DNA from: Hydractinia symbiolongicarpus | Lineage: Eukaryota; Cnidaria; Hydrozoa; Anthoathecata; Hydractiniidae | NCBI RefSeq assembly: GCF_029227915.1 | Contig: NC_079886.1 | Span: 26,638,501-26,702,500, forward strand | DNA length: 64,000 nucleotides | Reading direction: 5' to 3' | In this document: positions 47,594 through 61,591 of the stretch, one piece after another | Layout: the number at the start of each line of letters is the position of its first letter | Position numbering within the stretch: position 1 is the first letter of the stretch | Notes under the pieces: model-generated | Seen by the model: the letters and a program-made list of their open reading frames with translations, nothing else | Told to the model about the DNA's origin: nothing | Database searches by the model: none | Translations under genes and position numbers: made by a program

Positions 47594-49622
47594 TTGGGAA
47601 ATGAGTTTACTCCCTTTGTACTTTCTTTGTATACTTTTCACTGTACGGGCCGAGTCCGTGATATACGGAAAATCGCGGGATTTCGTTTGCCGGCGATTAA
47701 ACTCCTTTTATTCAGCGTCTCATCAAAAATGAAATCATTTTTGAAAACTACAAGTCTCATGCGTTTTAGTGGTGAAGAAATAATTCAAAAAATTGTTCGG
47801 CAAATGAGTTTACTCCCTGGGTATTTTCTTTGTATATATTCGACTATACAGCCAAGCCCGGGATTTACGGGAAATCGCGGGTTTTCGTTTGCGGGCGATT
47901 AAACTCCTTTTATTCAGCGTCTCATCAAAAACGAAATCATTTTTGAAAACTACAAGTCTCATGCGTTTTAGTGGTGAAAAAATAATTTAAAGAATCGTTT
48001 GGGAAATGAATTTACTCCCTTTGTACTTTCTTTGTATACTTTTCACTGTACGGGCCGAGTCCGTGATATACGGAAAAGCGCGGGATTTCGTTTGCCGGCG
48101 ATTAAACTCCTTTTATTCAGCGTCTCATCAAAAATGAAATCGTTTTTGAAAACTACAAGTCTCATGCGTTTTAGTGGTGAAAAAATAATTTAAAGAATCG
48201 TTCGGGAAATGAGTTTACTCCCCGGGTACTTTCTTTGTATACTTTTCACTGTACGGGCCGCGTCCGTGATATACGGAAAATCGCGGGATTTCGTTTGCCG
48301 GCGATTAAACTCCTTTTATTCAGCGTCTCATCAAGAATGAAATTATTTTTGAAAACTGCAAGTCTCATGCGTTTTAATGGTGAAAAAATAATTTAAAGAA
48401 TCGTTCGGGAAGTGAGTTTACTCCCTGGGTACTTTCTTTGTATACTTTTGACTATACGGGCCGAGTCCGGGATTTACGGGAAATTGCGGGTTTTTGTTTG
48501 CCGGCGATTAAACTCCTTTTATTCAGCGTCTCATCAAAAATGAAATCGTTTTTGAAAACTACAAGTCTTATGCGTTTTAGTGGTAAAAAACTAATTTAAA
48601 AAATCGTTCGGGAAATGAGTTTACTCCCAGTTTACTTTCTTTGTATACATTCGACTATACGGGTCAAGGCCGGGATTTACGGCAAATCGTGGGTTTTCGT
48701 TTGCCGGCGATTAAACTCCTTTTATACAGCGTCTCATCAAAAATGAAATCATTTTTTGAAACTACAAGTCTCATGCGTTTTAGTGGTGAAAAAATAATTT
48801 AAAGAATCGTTTGGGAAATGAGTTTACTCCCTTTGTACTTTCTTTGTATACTTTTCACTGTACGGGCCGAGTCCCTGATATACGGAAAAGCGCGGGATTT
48901 CGTTTGCCGGCGATTAAACTCCTTTTATTCAGCGTCTCATCAAGAATGAAATTATTTTTGAAAACTGCAAGTCTCATGCGTTTTAGTGGTGAAAAAATAA
49001 TTTAAAGAATCGTTCGGGAAGTGAGTTTACTCCCTGGGTACTTTCTTTGTATACTTTTGACTATACGGGCCGAGTCCGGGATTTACGGGAAATTGCGGGT
49101 TTTCGTTTGCCGACGATTAAACTCCTTTTATTCAGCGTCTCATCAAAAATGAAATCGTTTTTGAAAACTACAAGCCTTATGCGTTTTACTGGTAAAAAAC
49201 TAATTTAAAAAATCGTTCGGGAAATGAGTTTACTCCCAGTTTACTTTCTTTGTATACATTCGACTATACGGGTCAAGCCCGGGATTTACGGCAAATCGCG
49301 GGTTTTCGTTTGCCGGCGATTAAACTCCTTTTATACAGCGTCTCATCAAAAATGAAATCATTTTTTGAAACTACAAGTCTCATGCGTTTTAGTGGTGAAA
49401 AAATAATTTAAAGAATCGTTTGGGAAATGAGTTTACTCCCTTTGTACTTTCTTTGTATACTTTTCACTGTACGGGCCGAGTCCGTGATATACGGAAAAGC
49501 GCGGGATTTCGTTTGCCGGCGATTAAACTCCTTTTATTCAGCGTCTCATCAAAAATGAAATCGTTTTTGAAAACTACAAGTCTCATGCGTTTTAGTGGTG
49601 AAAAAATAATTTAAAGAATCGT
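47594..49622 (+). repeat. 10-mer HOR unit, copy 1
   Basis: H, C, H, H', D, T, H, D, T, H (2,029 bp). Its first half is the 5-mer of 46580-47593. Private marks shared with the next copy are GGGTCAAGGCCGGG, GAGTCCCTGATATACGG, GCCGACGATTAAAC and AAGCCTTATGCG with TTTTACTGG. Confidence 0.9.
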
Positions 49623-51650
49623 TTGGGAAATGAGTTTACTCCCTTTGTACTTTCTTTGTATACTTTTCACTGTACAGGCCGAGTCCGTGATATACGGAAA
49701 ATCGCGGGATTTCGTTTGCCGGCGATTAAACTCCTTTTATTCAGCGTCTCATCAAAAATGAAATCATTTTTGAAAACTACAAGTCTCATGCGTTTTAGTG
49801 GTGAAGAAATAATTCAAAAAATTGTTCGGCAAATGAGTTTACTCCCTGGGTATTTTCTTTGTATATATTCGACTATACAGCCAAGCCCGGGATTTACGGG
49901 AAATCGCGGGTTTTCGTTTGCCGGCGATTAAACTCCTTTTATTCAGCGTCTCATCAAAAACGAAATCATTTTTGAAAACTACAAGTCTCATGCGTTTTAG
50001 TGGTGAAAAAATAATTTAAAGAATCGTTTGGGAAATGAATTTACTCCCTTTGTACTTTCTTTGTATACTTTTCACTGTACGGGCCGAGTCCGTGATATAC
50101 GGAAAAGCGCGGGATTTCGTTTGCCGGCGATTAAACTCCTTTTATTCAGCGTCTCATCAAAAATGAAATCGTTTTTGAAAACTACAAGTCTCATGCGTTT
50201 TAGTGGTGAAAAAATAATTTAAAGAATCGTTCGGGAAATGAGTTTACTCCCCGGGTACTTTCTTTGTATACTTTTCACTGTACGGGCCGAGTCCGTGATA
50301 TACGGAAAATCGCGGGATTTCGTTTGCCGGCGATTAAACTCCTTTTATTCAGCGTCTCATCAAGAATGAAATTATTTTTGAAAACTGCAAGTCTCATGCG
50401 TTTTAATGGTGAAAAAATAATTTAAAAAATTGTTCGGCAAATGAGTTTACTCCCTGGGTATTTTCTTTGTATATATTCGACTATACAGCCAAGCCCGGGA
50501 TTTACGGGAAATCGCGGGTTTTTGTTTGCCGGCGATTAAACTCCTTTTATTCAGCGTCTCATCAAAAATGAAATCGTTTTTGAAAACTACAAGTCTTATG
50601 CGTTTTAGTGGTAAAAAACTAATTTAAAAAATCGTTCGGGAAATGAGTTTACTCCCAGTTTACTTTCTTTGTATACATTCGACTATACGGGTCAAGGCCG
50701 GGATTTACGGCAAATCGTGGGTTTTCGTTTGCCGGCGATTAAACTCCTTTTATACAGCGTCTCATCAAAAATGAAATCATTTTTTGAAACTACAAGTCTC
50801 ATGCGTTTTAGTGGTGAAAAAATAATTTAAAGAATCGTTTGGGAAATGAGTTTACTCCCTTTGTACTTTCTTTGTATACTTTTCACTGTACGGGCCGAGT
50901 CCCTGATATACGGAAAAGCGCGGGATTTCGTTTGCCGGCGATTAAACTCCTTTTATTCAGCGTCTCATCAAGAATGAAATTATTTTTGAAAACTGCAAGT
51001 CTCATGCGTTTTAGTGGTGAAAAAATAATTTAAAGAATCGTTCGGGAAGTGAGTTTACTCCCTGGGTACTTTCTTTGTATACTTTTGACTATACGGGCCG
51101 AGTCCGGGATTTACGGGAAATTGCGGGTTTTCGTTTGCCGACGATTAAACTCCTTTTATTCAGCGTCTCATCAAAAATGAAATCGTTTTTGAAAACTACA
51201 AGCCTTATGCGTTTTACTGGTAAAAAACTAATTTAAAAAATCGTTCGGGAAATGAGTTTACTCCCAGTTTACTTTCTTTGTATACATTCGACTATACGGG
51301 TCAAGCCCGGGATTTACGGCAAATCGCGGGTTTTCGTTTGCCGGCGATTAAACTCCTTTTATACAGCGTCTCATCAAAAATGAAATCATTTTTTGAAACT
51401 ACAAGTCTCATGCGTTTTAGTGGTGAAAAAATAATTTAAAGAATCGTTTGGGAAATGAGTTTACTCCCTTTGTACTTTCTTTGTATACTTTTCACTGTAC
51501 GGGCCGAGTCCGTGATATACGGAAAAGCGCGGGATTTCGTTTGCCGGCGATTAAACTCCTTTTATTCAGCGTCTCATCAAAAATGAAATCGTTTTTGAAA
51601 ACTACAAGTCTCATGCGTTTTAGTGGTGAAAAAATAATTTAAAGAATCGT
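49623..51650 (+). repeat. 10-mer HOR unit, copy 2
   Basis: Matches 47594-49622, except that the fifth monomer (about 50434) carries C-type sequence (TTCGGCAAATG, ACTATACAGCC) where copy 1 has D. That makes the unit one base shorter (2,028 bp). The switch looks like local conversion from the C monomer; the mechanism is inference. Confidence 0.88.
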
Positions 51651-52666
51651 TCGGGAAATGAGTTTACTCCCCGGGTACTTTCTTTGTATACTTTTCACTG
51701 TACGGGCCGCGTCCGTGATATACGGAAAATCGCGGGATTTCGTTTGCCGGCGATTAAACTCCTTTTATTCAGCGTCTCATCAAAAATGAAATCGTTTTTG
51801 AAAACTACAAGTCTTATGCGTTTTAGTGGTAAAAAACTAATTTAAAAAATCGTTCGGGAAATGAGTTTACTCCCAGTTTACTTTCTTTGTATACATTCGA
51901 CTATACGGGTCAAGCCCGGGATTTACGGCAAATCGCGGGTTTTCGTTTGCCGGCGATTAAACTCCTTTTATACAGCGTCTCATCAAAAATGAAATCATTT
52001 TTTGAAACTACAAGTCTCATGCGTTTTAGTGGTGAAAAAATAATTTAAAGAATCGTTTGGGAAATGAGTTTACTCCCTTTGTACTTTCTTTGTATACTTT
52101 TCACTGTACGGGCCGAGTCCGTGATATACGGAAAAGCGCGGGATTTCGTTTGCCGGCGATTAAAGTCCTTTTATTCAGCGTCTCATCAAAAATGAAATCG
52201 TTTTTGAAAACTACAAGTCTCATGCGTTTTAGTGGTGAAAAAATAATTTAAAGAATCGTTTGGGAAATGAGTTTACTCCCTGGGTACTTTCTTTGTATAC
52301 TTTTCACTGTACGGGCCGAGTCCGTGATATTCGGAAAATCGCGGGATTTCGTTTGCCGGCGATTAAACTCCTTTTATTCAGCGTCTCATCAAAAACGAAA
52401 TCATTTTTGAAAACTACAAGTCTCATGCGTTTTAGTGGTGAAAAAAAAAATTTAGAGAATCGTTCGGGAAATGAGTTTACTCCCCGGGTACTTTCTTTGT
52501 ATACTTTTCACTGTACGGGCCGAGTCCGTGATATACGGAAAATCGCGGGACTTCGTTTGCCGGCGATTAAACTCCTTTTATTCAGCGTCTCATCAAGAAT
52601 GAAATTATTTTTGAAAACTGCAAGTCTCATGCGTTTTAGTGGTGAAAAAATAATTTAAAGAATCGT
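51651..52666 (+). repeat. Short linker stretch between 10-mer and 12-mer domains
   Basis: Five monomers: H', T, H, H and H' (the last after the A10 tract at 52441). Satellite only. It keeps marks of the preceding 10-mer domain such as GGGCCGCGTCC. Confidence 0.8.
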
Positions 52667-55100
52667 TCGGGAAGTGAGTTTACTCCCTGGGTACTTTCTT
52701 TGTATACTTTTAACTATACGGGCCGAGTCCGGAATTTACGGGAAATTGCGGGTTTTCGTTTGCCGGCTATTAAACTCCTTTTATTCAGCGTCTCATCAAA
52801 AATGAAATCGTTTTTGAAAACTACAAGTCTTATGCGTTTTAGTGGTAAAAAATTAATTTAAAAAATCGTTCGGGAAATGAGTTTACTCCCAGTTTACTTT
52901 CTTTGTATACATTTGACTATACGGGTCAAGCCCGGGATATACGGAAAATCGCGGGTTTTCGTTTGCCGGCGATTAAACTCCCTTTATTCAGCGTCTCATC
53001 AAAAATGAAATAATTTTTGAAAACTACAAGTCTCATGCGTTTTAGTGGTGAAAAATAAATTTAAAGAATCCTTTGGGAAATGAGTTTACTCCCTGGGTAC
53101 TTTCTTTGCATACTTTTCACTGTACGGGCCGAGTCCGTGATATACGGGAAATCGCGGGTTTTCGTTTGCCGTCGATTAAACTCCTTCTATTCAGCGTCTC
53201 ATCAAAAATTAAATCATTTTTGAAAACTACAAGTCTCATGCGTTTTAGTGGTGAAGAAATAATTCAAAAAATCGTTTGGCAAATGAGTTTACTCCCTGGG
53301 TATTTTCTTTGTATACATTCGACTATATGGCCAAGCCCGGGATTTACGGGAAATCGCGGGTTTTCGTTTGCCGGCGATTAAACTCCTTTTATTCAGCGTC
53401 TCATCAAAAACGAAATCATTTTTGAAAACTAAAAGTCTCATGCGTTTTAGTGGTGAAAAAATAATTTAAAGAATCGCTTGGGAAATGAGTTTACTCCCTG
53501 GGTACTTTCTTTGTATACTTTTCACTGTACGGGCCGAGTCCGTGATATACGGAAAATCGCGGGATTTCGTTTGCCGGCGATTAAACTCCTTTTATTCAGC
53601 GTCTTATCAAAAACGAAATCATTTTTGAAAACTCTAAGTCTCATGCGTTTTAGTGGTGAAAAAATAATTTAAAGAATCGTTTGGGAAATGAGTTTACTCC
53701 CTGGGTACTTTCTTTGTATACTTTTCACTGTACGGGCCGAGTCCGTGATATACGGAAAATCGCAGGATTTCGTTTGCCGGCGATTAAACTCCTTTTATTC
53801 AGCGTCTCATCAAAAATGAAATCATTTTTGAAAACTACAAGTCTCATGCGTTTTAGTGGTGAAAAAATAATTTAAAGAATCGTTTGGGAAATGAGTTTAC
53901 TCCCTGGTTATTTTCTTTGTATACATTCGACTATACGGCCAAGCCTGGGATTTACGGGAAATCGCGGGTTTTCGTTTGCCGGCGATTAAACTCCTTTTAT
54001 TCAGCGTCTCATCAAAAACGAAATCATTTTTGAAAACTAAAAGTCCCATGCGTTTTAGTGGTGAAAAAATAATTTAAAGAATCGTTTGGGAAATGAGTTT
54101 ACTCCCAGTTTACTTTCTTTGTATACATTTGACTATACGGGTCAAGCCCGGGATTTAAGGCAAATCGCGGGTTTTCGTTTGCCGGCGATTAAACTCCTTT
54201 TATTCAGCGTCTCATCAAAAATGAAATCATTTTTAAAAACTACAAGTCTCATGCGTTTTAGTGGTGAAAAAATAATTTAAAGAATCGTTTGGGAAATGAG
54301 TTTACTCCCTGGGTACTTTCTTTGTATACTTTTCACTGTACGGGCCGAGTCCGTGATATACGGAAAATCGCGGGATTTTGTTTGCCGGCGATTAAACTCC
54401 TTTTATTCAGCGTCTCATCAAAAACAAAATCATTTTTAAAAACTACAAGTCTCATGCGTTTTAGTGGTGAAAAAATAATTTAAAGAATCGTTTGGGAAAT
54501 GGGTTTACTCCCTGCGTACTTTCTTTGTATACTTTTCACTGTACGGGCCGAGTCCGTGATATACGGAAAATCGCGGGATTTCGTTTGCCGGCGATTAAAC
54601 TCCTTTTATTCAGCGTCTCATCAAAAACGAAATCATTTTTGAAAACTACAAGTCTCATGCGTTTTAGTAGTGAAAAAATAATTCAAAGAATCGCTTGGGA
54701 AATGAGTTTACTCTCTGGGTACTTTCTTTGTATACTTTTCACTGTACGAACCGAGTCCGTGATATACGGAAAATCGCGGGATTTCGTTTGCCGGCGATTA
54801 AACTCCTTTTATTCAGCGTCTTATCAAAAACGAAATCATTTTTGAAAACTCTAAGTCTCATGCGTTTTAGTGGTGAAAAAATAATTTAAAGAATCGTTTG
54901 GGAAATGAGTTTACTCCCTGGGTACTTTCTTTGTATACTTTTCACTGTACGGGCCGAGTCCGTGATATACGGAAAATCGCAGGATTTCGTTTGCCGGCGA
55001 TTAAACTCCTTTTATTCAGCGTCTCATCAAGAATGAAATCATTTTTGAAAACTACAAGTCTCATGCGTTTTAGTGGTGAAAAAATAATTTAAAGAATCGT
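52667..55100 (+). repeat. 12-mer HOR unit, copy 1
   Basis: D, T, H, C, H, H, C, T, H, H, H, H (2,434 bp). Private marks: TTTTAACTATACGG, CCGGCTATTAAAC, TTTGCATAC, CTTCTATTCAGCG, TATATGGCC, CTGGTTATTTTC, CTCTCTGGGTAC with TACGAACCGAG, and GTCTTATCAAAAACG. Confidence 0.92.
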
Positions 55101-57534
55101 TCGGGAAGTGAGTTTACTCCCTGGGTACTTTCTTTGTATACTTTTAACTATACGGGCCGAGTCCGGGATTTACGGGAAATTGCGGGTTTTCGTTTGCCGG
55201 CTATTAAACTCCTTTTATTCAGCGTCTCATCAAAAATGAAATCGTTTTTGAAAACTACAAGTCTTATGCGTTTTAGTGGTAAAAAATTAATTTAAAAAAT
55301 CGTTCGGGAAATGAGTTTACTCCCAGTTTACTTTCTTTGTATACATTTGACTATACGGGTCAAGCCCGGGATATACGGAAAATCGCGGGTTTTCGTTTGC
55401 CGGCGATTAAACTCCCTTTATTCAGCGTCTCATCAAAAATGAAATAATTTTTGAAAACTACAAGTCTCATGCGTTTTAGTGGTGAAAAATAAATTTAAAG
55501 AATCCTTTGGGAAATGAGTTTACTCCCTGGGTACTTTCTTTGCATACTTTTCACTGTACGGGCCGAGTCCGTGATATACGGGAAATCGCGGGTTTTCGTT
55601 TGCCGTCGATTAAACTCCTTCTATTCAGCGTCTCATCAAAAATTAAATCATTTTTGAAAACTACAAGTCTCATGCGTTTTAGTGGTGAAGAAATAATTCA
55701 AAAAATCGTTTGGCAAATGAGTTTACTCCCTGGGTATTTTCTTTGTATACATTCGACTATATGGCCAAGCCCGGGATTTACGGGAAATCGCGGGTTTTCG
55801 TTTGCCGGCGATTAAACTCCTTTTATTCAGCGTCTCATCAAAAACGAAATCATTTTTGAAAACTAAAAGTCTCATGCGTTTTAGTGGTGAAAAAATAATT
55901 TAAAGAATCGCTTGGGAAATGAGTTTACTCCCTGGGTACTTTCTTTGTATACTTTTCACTGTACGGGCCGAGTCCGTGATATACGGAAAATCGCGGGATT
56001 TCGTTTGCCGGCGATTAAACTCCTTTTATTCAGCGTCTTATCAAAAACGAAATCATTTTTGAAAACTCTAAGTCTCATGCGTTTTAGTGGTGAAAAAATA
56101 ATTTAAAGAATCGTTTGGGAAATGAGTTTACTCCCTGGGTACTTTCTTTGTATACTTTTCACTGTACGGGCCGAGTCCGTGATATACGGAAAATCGCAGG
56201 ATTTCGTTTGCCGGCGATTAAACTCCTTTTATTCAGCGTCTCATCAAAAATGAAATCATTTTTGAAAACTACAAATCTCATGCGTTTTAGTGGTGAAAAA
56301 ATAATTTAAAGAATCGTTTGGGAAATGAGTTTACTCCCTGGTTATTTTCTTTGTATACATTCGACTATACGGCCAAGCCTGGGATTTACGGGAAATCGCG
56401 GGTTTTCGTTTGCCGGCGATTAAACTCCTTTTATTCAGCGTCTCATCAAAAACGAAATCATTTTTGAAAACTAAAAGTCCCATGCGTTTTAGTGGTGAAA
56501 AAATAATTTAAAGAATCGTTTGGGAAATGAGTTTACTCCCAGTTTACTTTCTTTGTATACATTTGACTATACGGGTCAAGCCCGGGATTTAAGGCAAATC
56601 GCGGGTTTTCGTTTGCCGGCGATTAAACTCCTTTTATTCAGCGTCTCATCAAAAATGAAATCATTTTTAAAAACTACAAGTCTCATGCGTTTTAGTGGTG
56701 AAAAAATAATTTAAAGAATCGTTTGGGAAATGAGTTTACTCCCTGGGTACTTTCTTTGTATACTTTTCACTGTACGGGCCGAGTCCGTGATATACGGAAA
56801 ATCGCGGGATTTTGTTTGCCGGCGATTAAACTCCTTTTATTCAGCGTCTCATCAAAAACAAAATCATTTTTAAAAACTACAAGTCTCATGCGTTTTAGTG
56901 GTGAAAAAATAATTTAAAGAATCGTTTGGGAAATGGGTTTACTCCCTGCGTACTTTCTTTGTATACTTTTCACTGTACGGGCCGAGTCCGTGATATACGG
57001 AAAATCGCGGGATTTCGTTTGCCGGCGATTAAACTCCTTTTATTCAGCGTCTCATCAAAAACGAAATCATTTTTGAAAACTACAAGTCTCATGCGTTTTA
57101 GTAGTGAAAAAATAATTCAAAGAATCGCTTGGGAAATGAGTTTACTCTCTGGGTACTTTCTTTGTATACTTTTCACTGTACGAACCGAGTCCGTGATATA
57201 CGGAAAATCGCGGGATTTCGTTTGCCGGCGATTAAACTCCTTTTATTCAGCGTCTTATCAAAAACGAAATCATTTTTGAAAACTCTAAGTCTCATGCGTT
57301 TTAGTAGTGAAAAAATAATTTAAAGAATCGTTTGGGAAATGAGTTTACTCCCTGGGTACTTTCTTTGTATACTTTTCACTGTACGGGCCGAGTCCGTGAT
57401 ATACGGAAAATCGCAGGATTTCGTTTGCCGGCGATTAAACTCCTTTTATTCAGCGTCTCATCAAAAATGAAATCATTTTTGAAAACTACAAGTCTCATGC
57501 GTTTTAGTGGTGAAAAAATAATTTAAAGAATCGT
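55101..57534 (+). repeat. 12-mer HOR unit, copy 2
   Basis: Second copy with the same 12 monomers and private marks. Differences noticed are GGGATTTACGG against GGAATTTACGG near the start, and TTTTAGTAGTG near 57300. The last H (57332) has CAAAAATG where copy 1 has CAAGAATG, so it resembles the H at 56115. It is followed by a C monomer with CTGGTTATTTTC, meaning the array left the 12-mer register through an exchange with the middle of the unit. Confidence 0.92.
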
Positions 57535-58142
57535 TTGGGAAATGAGTTTACTCCCTGGTTATTTTCTTTGTATACATTCGACTATACGGCCAAGCCTGGG
57601 ATTTACGGGAAATCGCGGGTTTTCGTTTGCCGGCGATTAAACTCCTTTTATTCAGCAACTCATCAAAAATGAAATCATTTTTGAAAACTACAAGTCTCAT
57701 GCGTTTTAGTGGTGAAAAAATAATTTAAAGAATCGTTCGGGAAGTGAGTTAACTCCCTGGGTACTTTCTTTGTATACTTTTGACTATACGGGCCGAGTCC
57801 GGGATTTACGGGAAATTGCGGGTTTTCGTTTGCCGGCGATTAAACTCCTTTTATTCAGCGTCTCATCAAAAATGAAATCGTTTCTGAAAACTACATGTCT
57901 CATGTGTTTTAGTGGTAAAAAATTAATTTAAAAAATCGTTCGGGAAATGAGTTTACTCCCTGTTTACTTTCTTTGTATACATTTGACTATACGGGTCAAG
58001 CCCGGGATTTACGGCAAATCGCGGGTTTTCGTTTGCCGGCGATTAAACTCCTTTTATTCAGCGTCTCATCAAAAATGAAATCATTTTTAAAAACTACAAG
58101 TCTCATGCGTTTTAGTGGTGAAAAAATAATTTAAAGAATCGT
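57535..58142 (+). repeat. Link between the 12-mer and 8-mer domains
   Basis: Three monomers: C (CTGGTTATTTTC, AAGCCTGGGATT, and TCAGCAACTCATC in place of TCAGCGTCTCATC), D with GTTAACTCCC, and T with CCCTGTTTAC. Satellite only. Confidence 0.85.
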
Positions 58143-59765
58143 TTGGGAAATGAGTTTACTCCCTGGGTACTTTCTTTGTATACTTTTCACTGTACGGGCC
58201 GAGTCCGTGATATACGGAAAATCGCGGGATTTCGTTTGCCGGCGATTAAACTCCTTTTATTCAGCGGCTCATCAAAAATGAAATCATTTTTGAAAACTAC
58301 AAGTCTCATGCATTTTAGTGGTGAAGAAATAATTCAAAAAATCGTTCGGCAAATGAGTTTACTCCCTGGGTGTTTTCTTTGTATACATTCGACTATACGG
58401 CCAAGCCCGGGATTTACGGGAAATCGCGGGTTTTCGTTTGCCGGCGATTAAACTCCTTTTATTCAGCGTCTCATCAAAAACGAAATCATTTTTGAAAACT
58501 ACAAGTCTCATGTGTTTTAGTGGTGAAAAAATAATTTAAAGAATCGTTCGGGAAATGAGTTTACTCCCCGGGTACTTTCTTTGTATACTTTTCACTGTAC
58601 GGGCCGAGTCCGTGATATACGGAAAATCGCGGGATTTCGTTTGCCGGCGATTAAACTCCTTTTATTCAGCGTCTCATCAAGAATGAAATTATTTTTCAAA
58701 ACTGCAAGTCTCATGCGTTTTAGTGGTGAAAAAATAATTTAAAGAATCGTTCGGAAAGTGAGTTTACACCCTGGGTACTTTCTTTGTATACTTTTGACTA
58801 TACGGGCCGAGTCCGGGATTTACGGGAAATTGCGGGTTTTCGTTTGCCGGCGATTAAACTCCTTTTATTCAGCGTCTCATCAAAAATGAAATCGTTTTTG
58901 AAAACTACAAGTCTTATGCGTTTTAGTGGTAAAAAATTAATTTAAAAAATCGTTCGGGAAAAGAGTTTACTCCCAGTTTACTTTCTTTGTATACATTTGA
59001 CTATACGGGTCAAGCCCGGGATTTACGGCAAATCGCGGGTTTTCGTTTGCCGGCGATTAAACTCCTTTTATTCAGCGTCTCATCAAAAATGAAATCATTT
59101 TTGAAAACTACAAGTCTCATGCGTTTTAATGGTGAAGAAATAATTTAAAGAATCGTTTGGGAAATCAGTTTACTCCCTGGGTACTTTCTTTGTATACTTT
59201 TCACTGTACGGGCCGAGTCCGTGATATACGGAAAATCGCGGGATTTCGTTTGCCGGCGATTAAACTCCTTTTATTCAGCGTCTCATCAAAAACGAAATCA
59301 TTTTTGAAAACTACAAGTCTCATGCGTTTTAGTGGTGAAAAAATAATTTAAAGAATCGTTCGGGAAGTGAGTTAACTCCCTGGGTACTTTCTTTGTATAC
59401 TTTTGACTATACGGGCCCAGTCCGGGACTTACGGGAAATTGCGGGTTTTCGTTTGCCGGCGATTAAACTCCTTTTATTCAGCGTCTCATCAAAAATGAAA
59501 TCGTTTCTGAAAACTACATGTCTTATGTGTTTTAGTGGTAAAAAATTAATTTAAAAAATCGTTCGGGAAATGAGTTTACTCCCAGTTTACTTTCTTTGTA
59601 TACATTTGATTATACGGGTCAAGCCCGGGATTTACGGCAAATCGCGGGTTTTCGTTTGCCGGCGATTAAACTCCTTTTATTCAGCGTCTCATCAAAAATG
59701 AAATCATTTTTAAAAACTACAAGTCTCATGCGTTTTAGTGGTGAAAAAATAATTTAAAGAATCGT
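58143..59765 (+). repeat. 8-mer HOR unit, copy 1
   Basis: H, C, H', D, T, H, D, T (1,623 bp; seven of 203 and one of 202). Shared marks with the next copy are GGGAAATCAGTTTAC at 59157, GTTAACTCCC with GGGCCCAGTCC, GGGAAAAGAG and TTTGATTATACGGG. Private to this copy are AGCGGCTCATC, ATGCATTTTAG and GGGTGTTTTC. Confidence 0.92.
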
Positions 59766-61388
59766 TTGGGAAATGAGTTTACTCCCTGGGTACTTTCTTT
59801 GTATACTTTTCACTGTACGGGCCGAGTCCGTGATATACGGAAAATCGCGGGATTTCGTTTGCCGGCGATTAAACTCCTTTTATTCAGCGTCTCATCAAAA
59901 ATGAAATCATTTTTGAAAACTACAAGTCTCATGCGTTTTAGTGGTGAAGAAATAATTCAAAAAATTGTTCGGCAAATGAGTTTACTCCCTGGGTATTTTC
60001 TTTGTATACATTTGACTATACGGCCAAGCCCGGGATTTACGGGAAATCGCGGGTTTTCGTTTGCCGGCGATTAAACTCCTTTTATTCAGCGTCTCATCAA
60101 AAACGAAATCATTTTTGAAAACTACAAGTCTCATGCGTTTTATTGGTGAAAAAATAATTTAAAGAATCGTTCGGGAAATGAGTTTACTCCCCGGGTACTT
60201 TCTTTGTAAAATTTTCACTGTACGGGCCGAGTCCGTGATATACGGAATATCGCGGGATTTCGTTTGCCGGCGATTAAACTCCTTTTATTCAGCGTCTCAT
60301 CAAGAATGAAATTATTTTTGAAAACTGCAAGTCTCATGCGTTTTAGTGGTGAAAAAATAATTTAAAGAATCGTTCGGGAAGTGAGTTTACTCCCTGGGTA
60401 CTTTCTTTGTATACTTTTGACTATACGGGCCGAGTCCGGGATTTACGGGAAATTGCGGGTTTTCGTTTGCCGGCGATTAAACTCCTTTTATTCAGCGTCT
60501 CATCAAAAATGAAATCGTTTTTAAAAACTACAAGTCTTATGCGTTTTAGTGGTAAAAAATTAATTTAAAAAATCGTTCGGGAAAAGAGTTTACTCCCAGT
60601 TTACTTTCTTTGTATACATTTGACTATACGGGTCAAGCCCGGGATTTACGGCAAATCGCGGGTTTTCGTTTGCCGGCGATTAAACTCCTTTTATTCAGCG
60701 TCTCATCAAAAATGAAATCATTTTTGAAAACTACAAGTCTCATGCGTTTTAATGGTGAAGAAATAATTTAAAGAATCGTTTGGGAAATCAGTTTACTCCC
60801 TGGGTACTTTCTTTGTATACTTTTCACTGTACGGGCCGAGTCCGTGATATACGGAAAATCGCGGGATTTCGTTTGCCGGCGATTAAACTCCTTTTATTCA
60901 GCGTCTCATCAAAAACGAAATCATTTTTGAAAACTACAAGTCTCATGCGTTTTAGTGGTGAAAAAATAATTTAAAGAATCGTTCGGGAAGTGAGTTAACT
61001 CCCTGGGTACTTTCTTTGTATACTTTTGACTATACGGGCCCAGTCCGGGACTTACGGGAAATTGCGGGTTTTCGTTTGCCGGCGATTAAACTCCTTTTAT
61101 TCAGCGTCTCATCAAAAATGAAATCGTTTCTGAAAACTACATGTCTTATGTGTTTTAGTGGTAAAAAATTAATTTAAAAAATCGTTCGGGAAATGAGTTT
61201 ACTCCCAGTTTACTTTCTTTGTATACATTTGATTATACGGGTCAAGCCCGGGATTTACGGCAAATCGCGGGTTTTCGTTTGCCGGCGATTAAACTCCTTT
61301 TATTCAGCGTCTCATCAAAAATGAAATCATTTTTAAAAACTACAAGTCTCATGCGTTTTAGTGGTGAAAAAATAATTTAAAGAATCGT
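59766..61388 (+). repeat. 8-mer HOR unit, copy 2
   Basis: Same eight monomers in order. It looks closer to the following unit than to the preceding one: AAAATTGTTCGGC, TTTTATTGGTG, CGGAATATCGC and TTTGTAAA in the H' monomer are shared with 61389 onward. Confidence 0.92.
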
Positions 61389-61591
61389 TTGGGAAATGAG
61401 TTTACTCCCTGGGTACTTTCTTTGTATACTTTTCACTGTACGGGCCGAGTCCGTGATATACGGAAAATCGCGGGATTTCGTTTGCCGGCGATTAAACTCC
61501 TTTTATTCAGCGTCTCATCAAAAATGAAATCATTTTTGAAAACTACAAGTCTCATGCGTTTTAGTGGTGAAGAAATAATTCAAAAAATTGT

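Noticed and set aside
52260-52658. Longest open frame (132 codons) as a gene
   Set aside because: It is two monomers joined because the A10 tract variant at 52441 removes the usual stop. The translated sequence is just the satellite read through twice.
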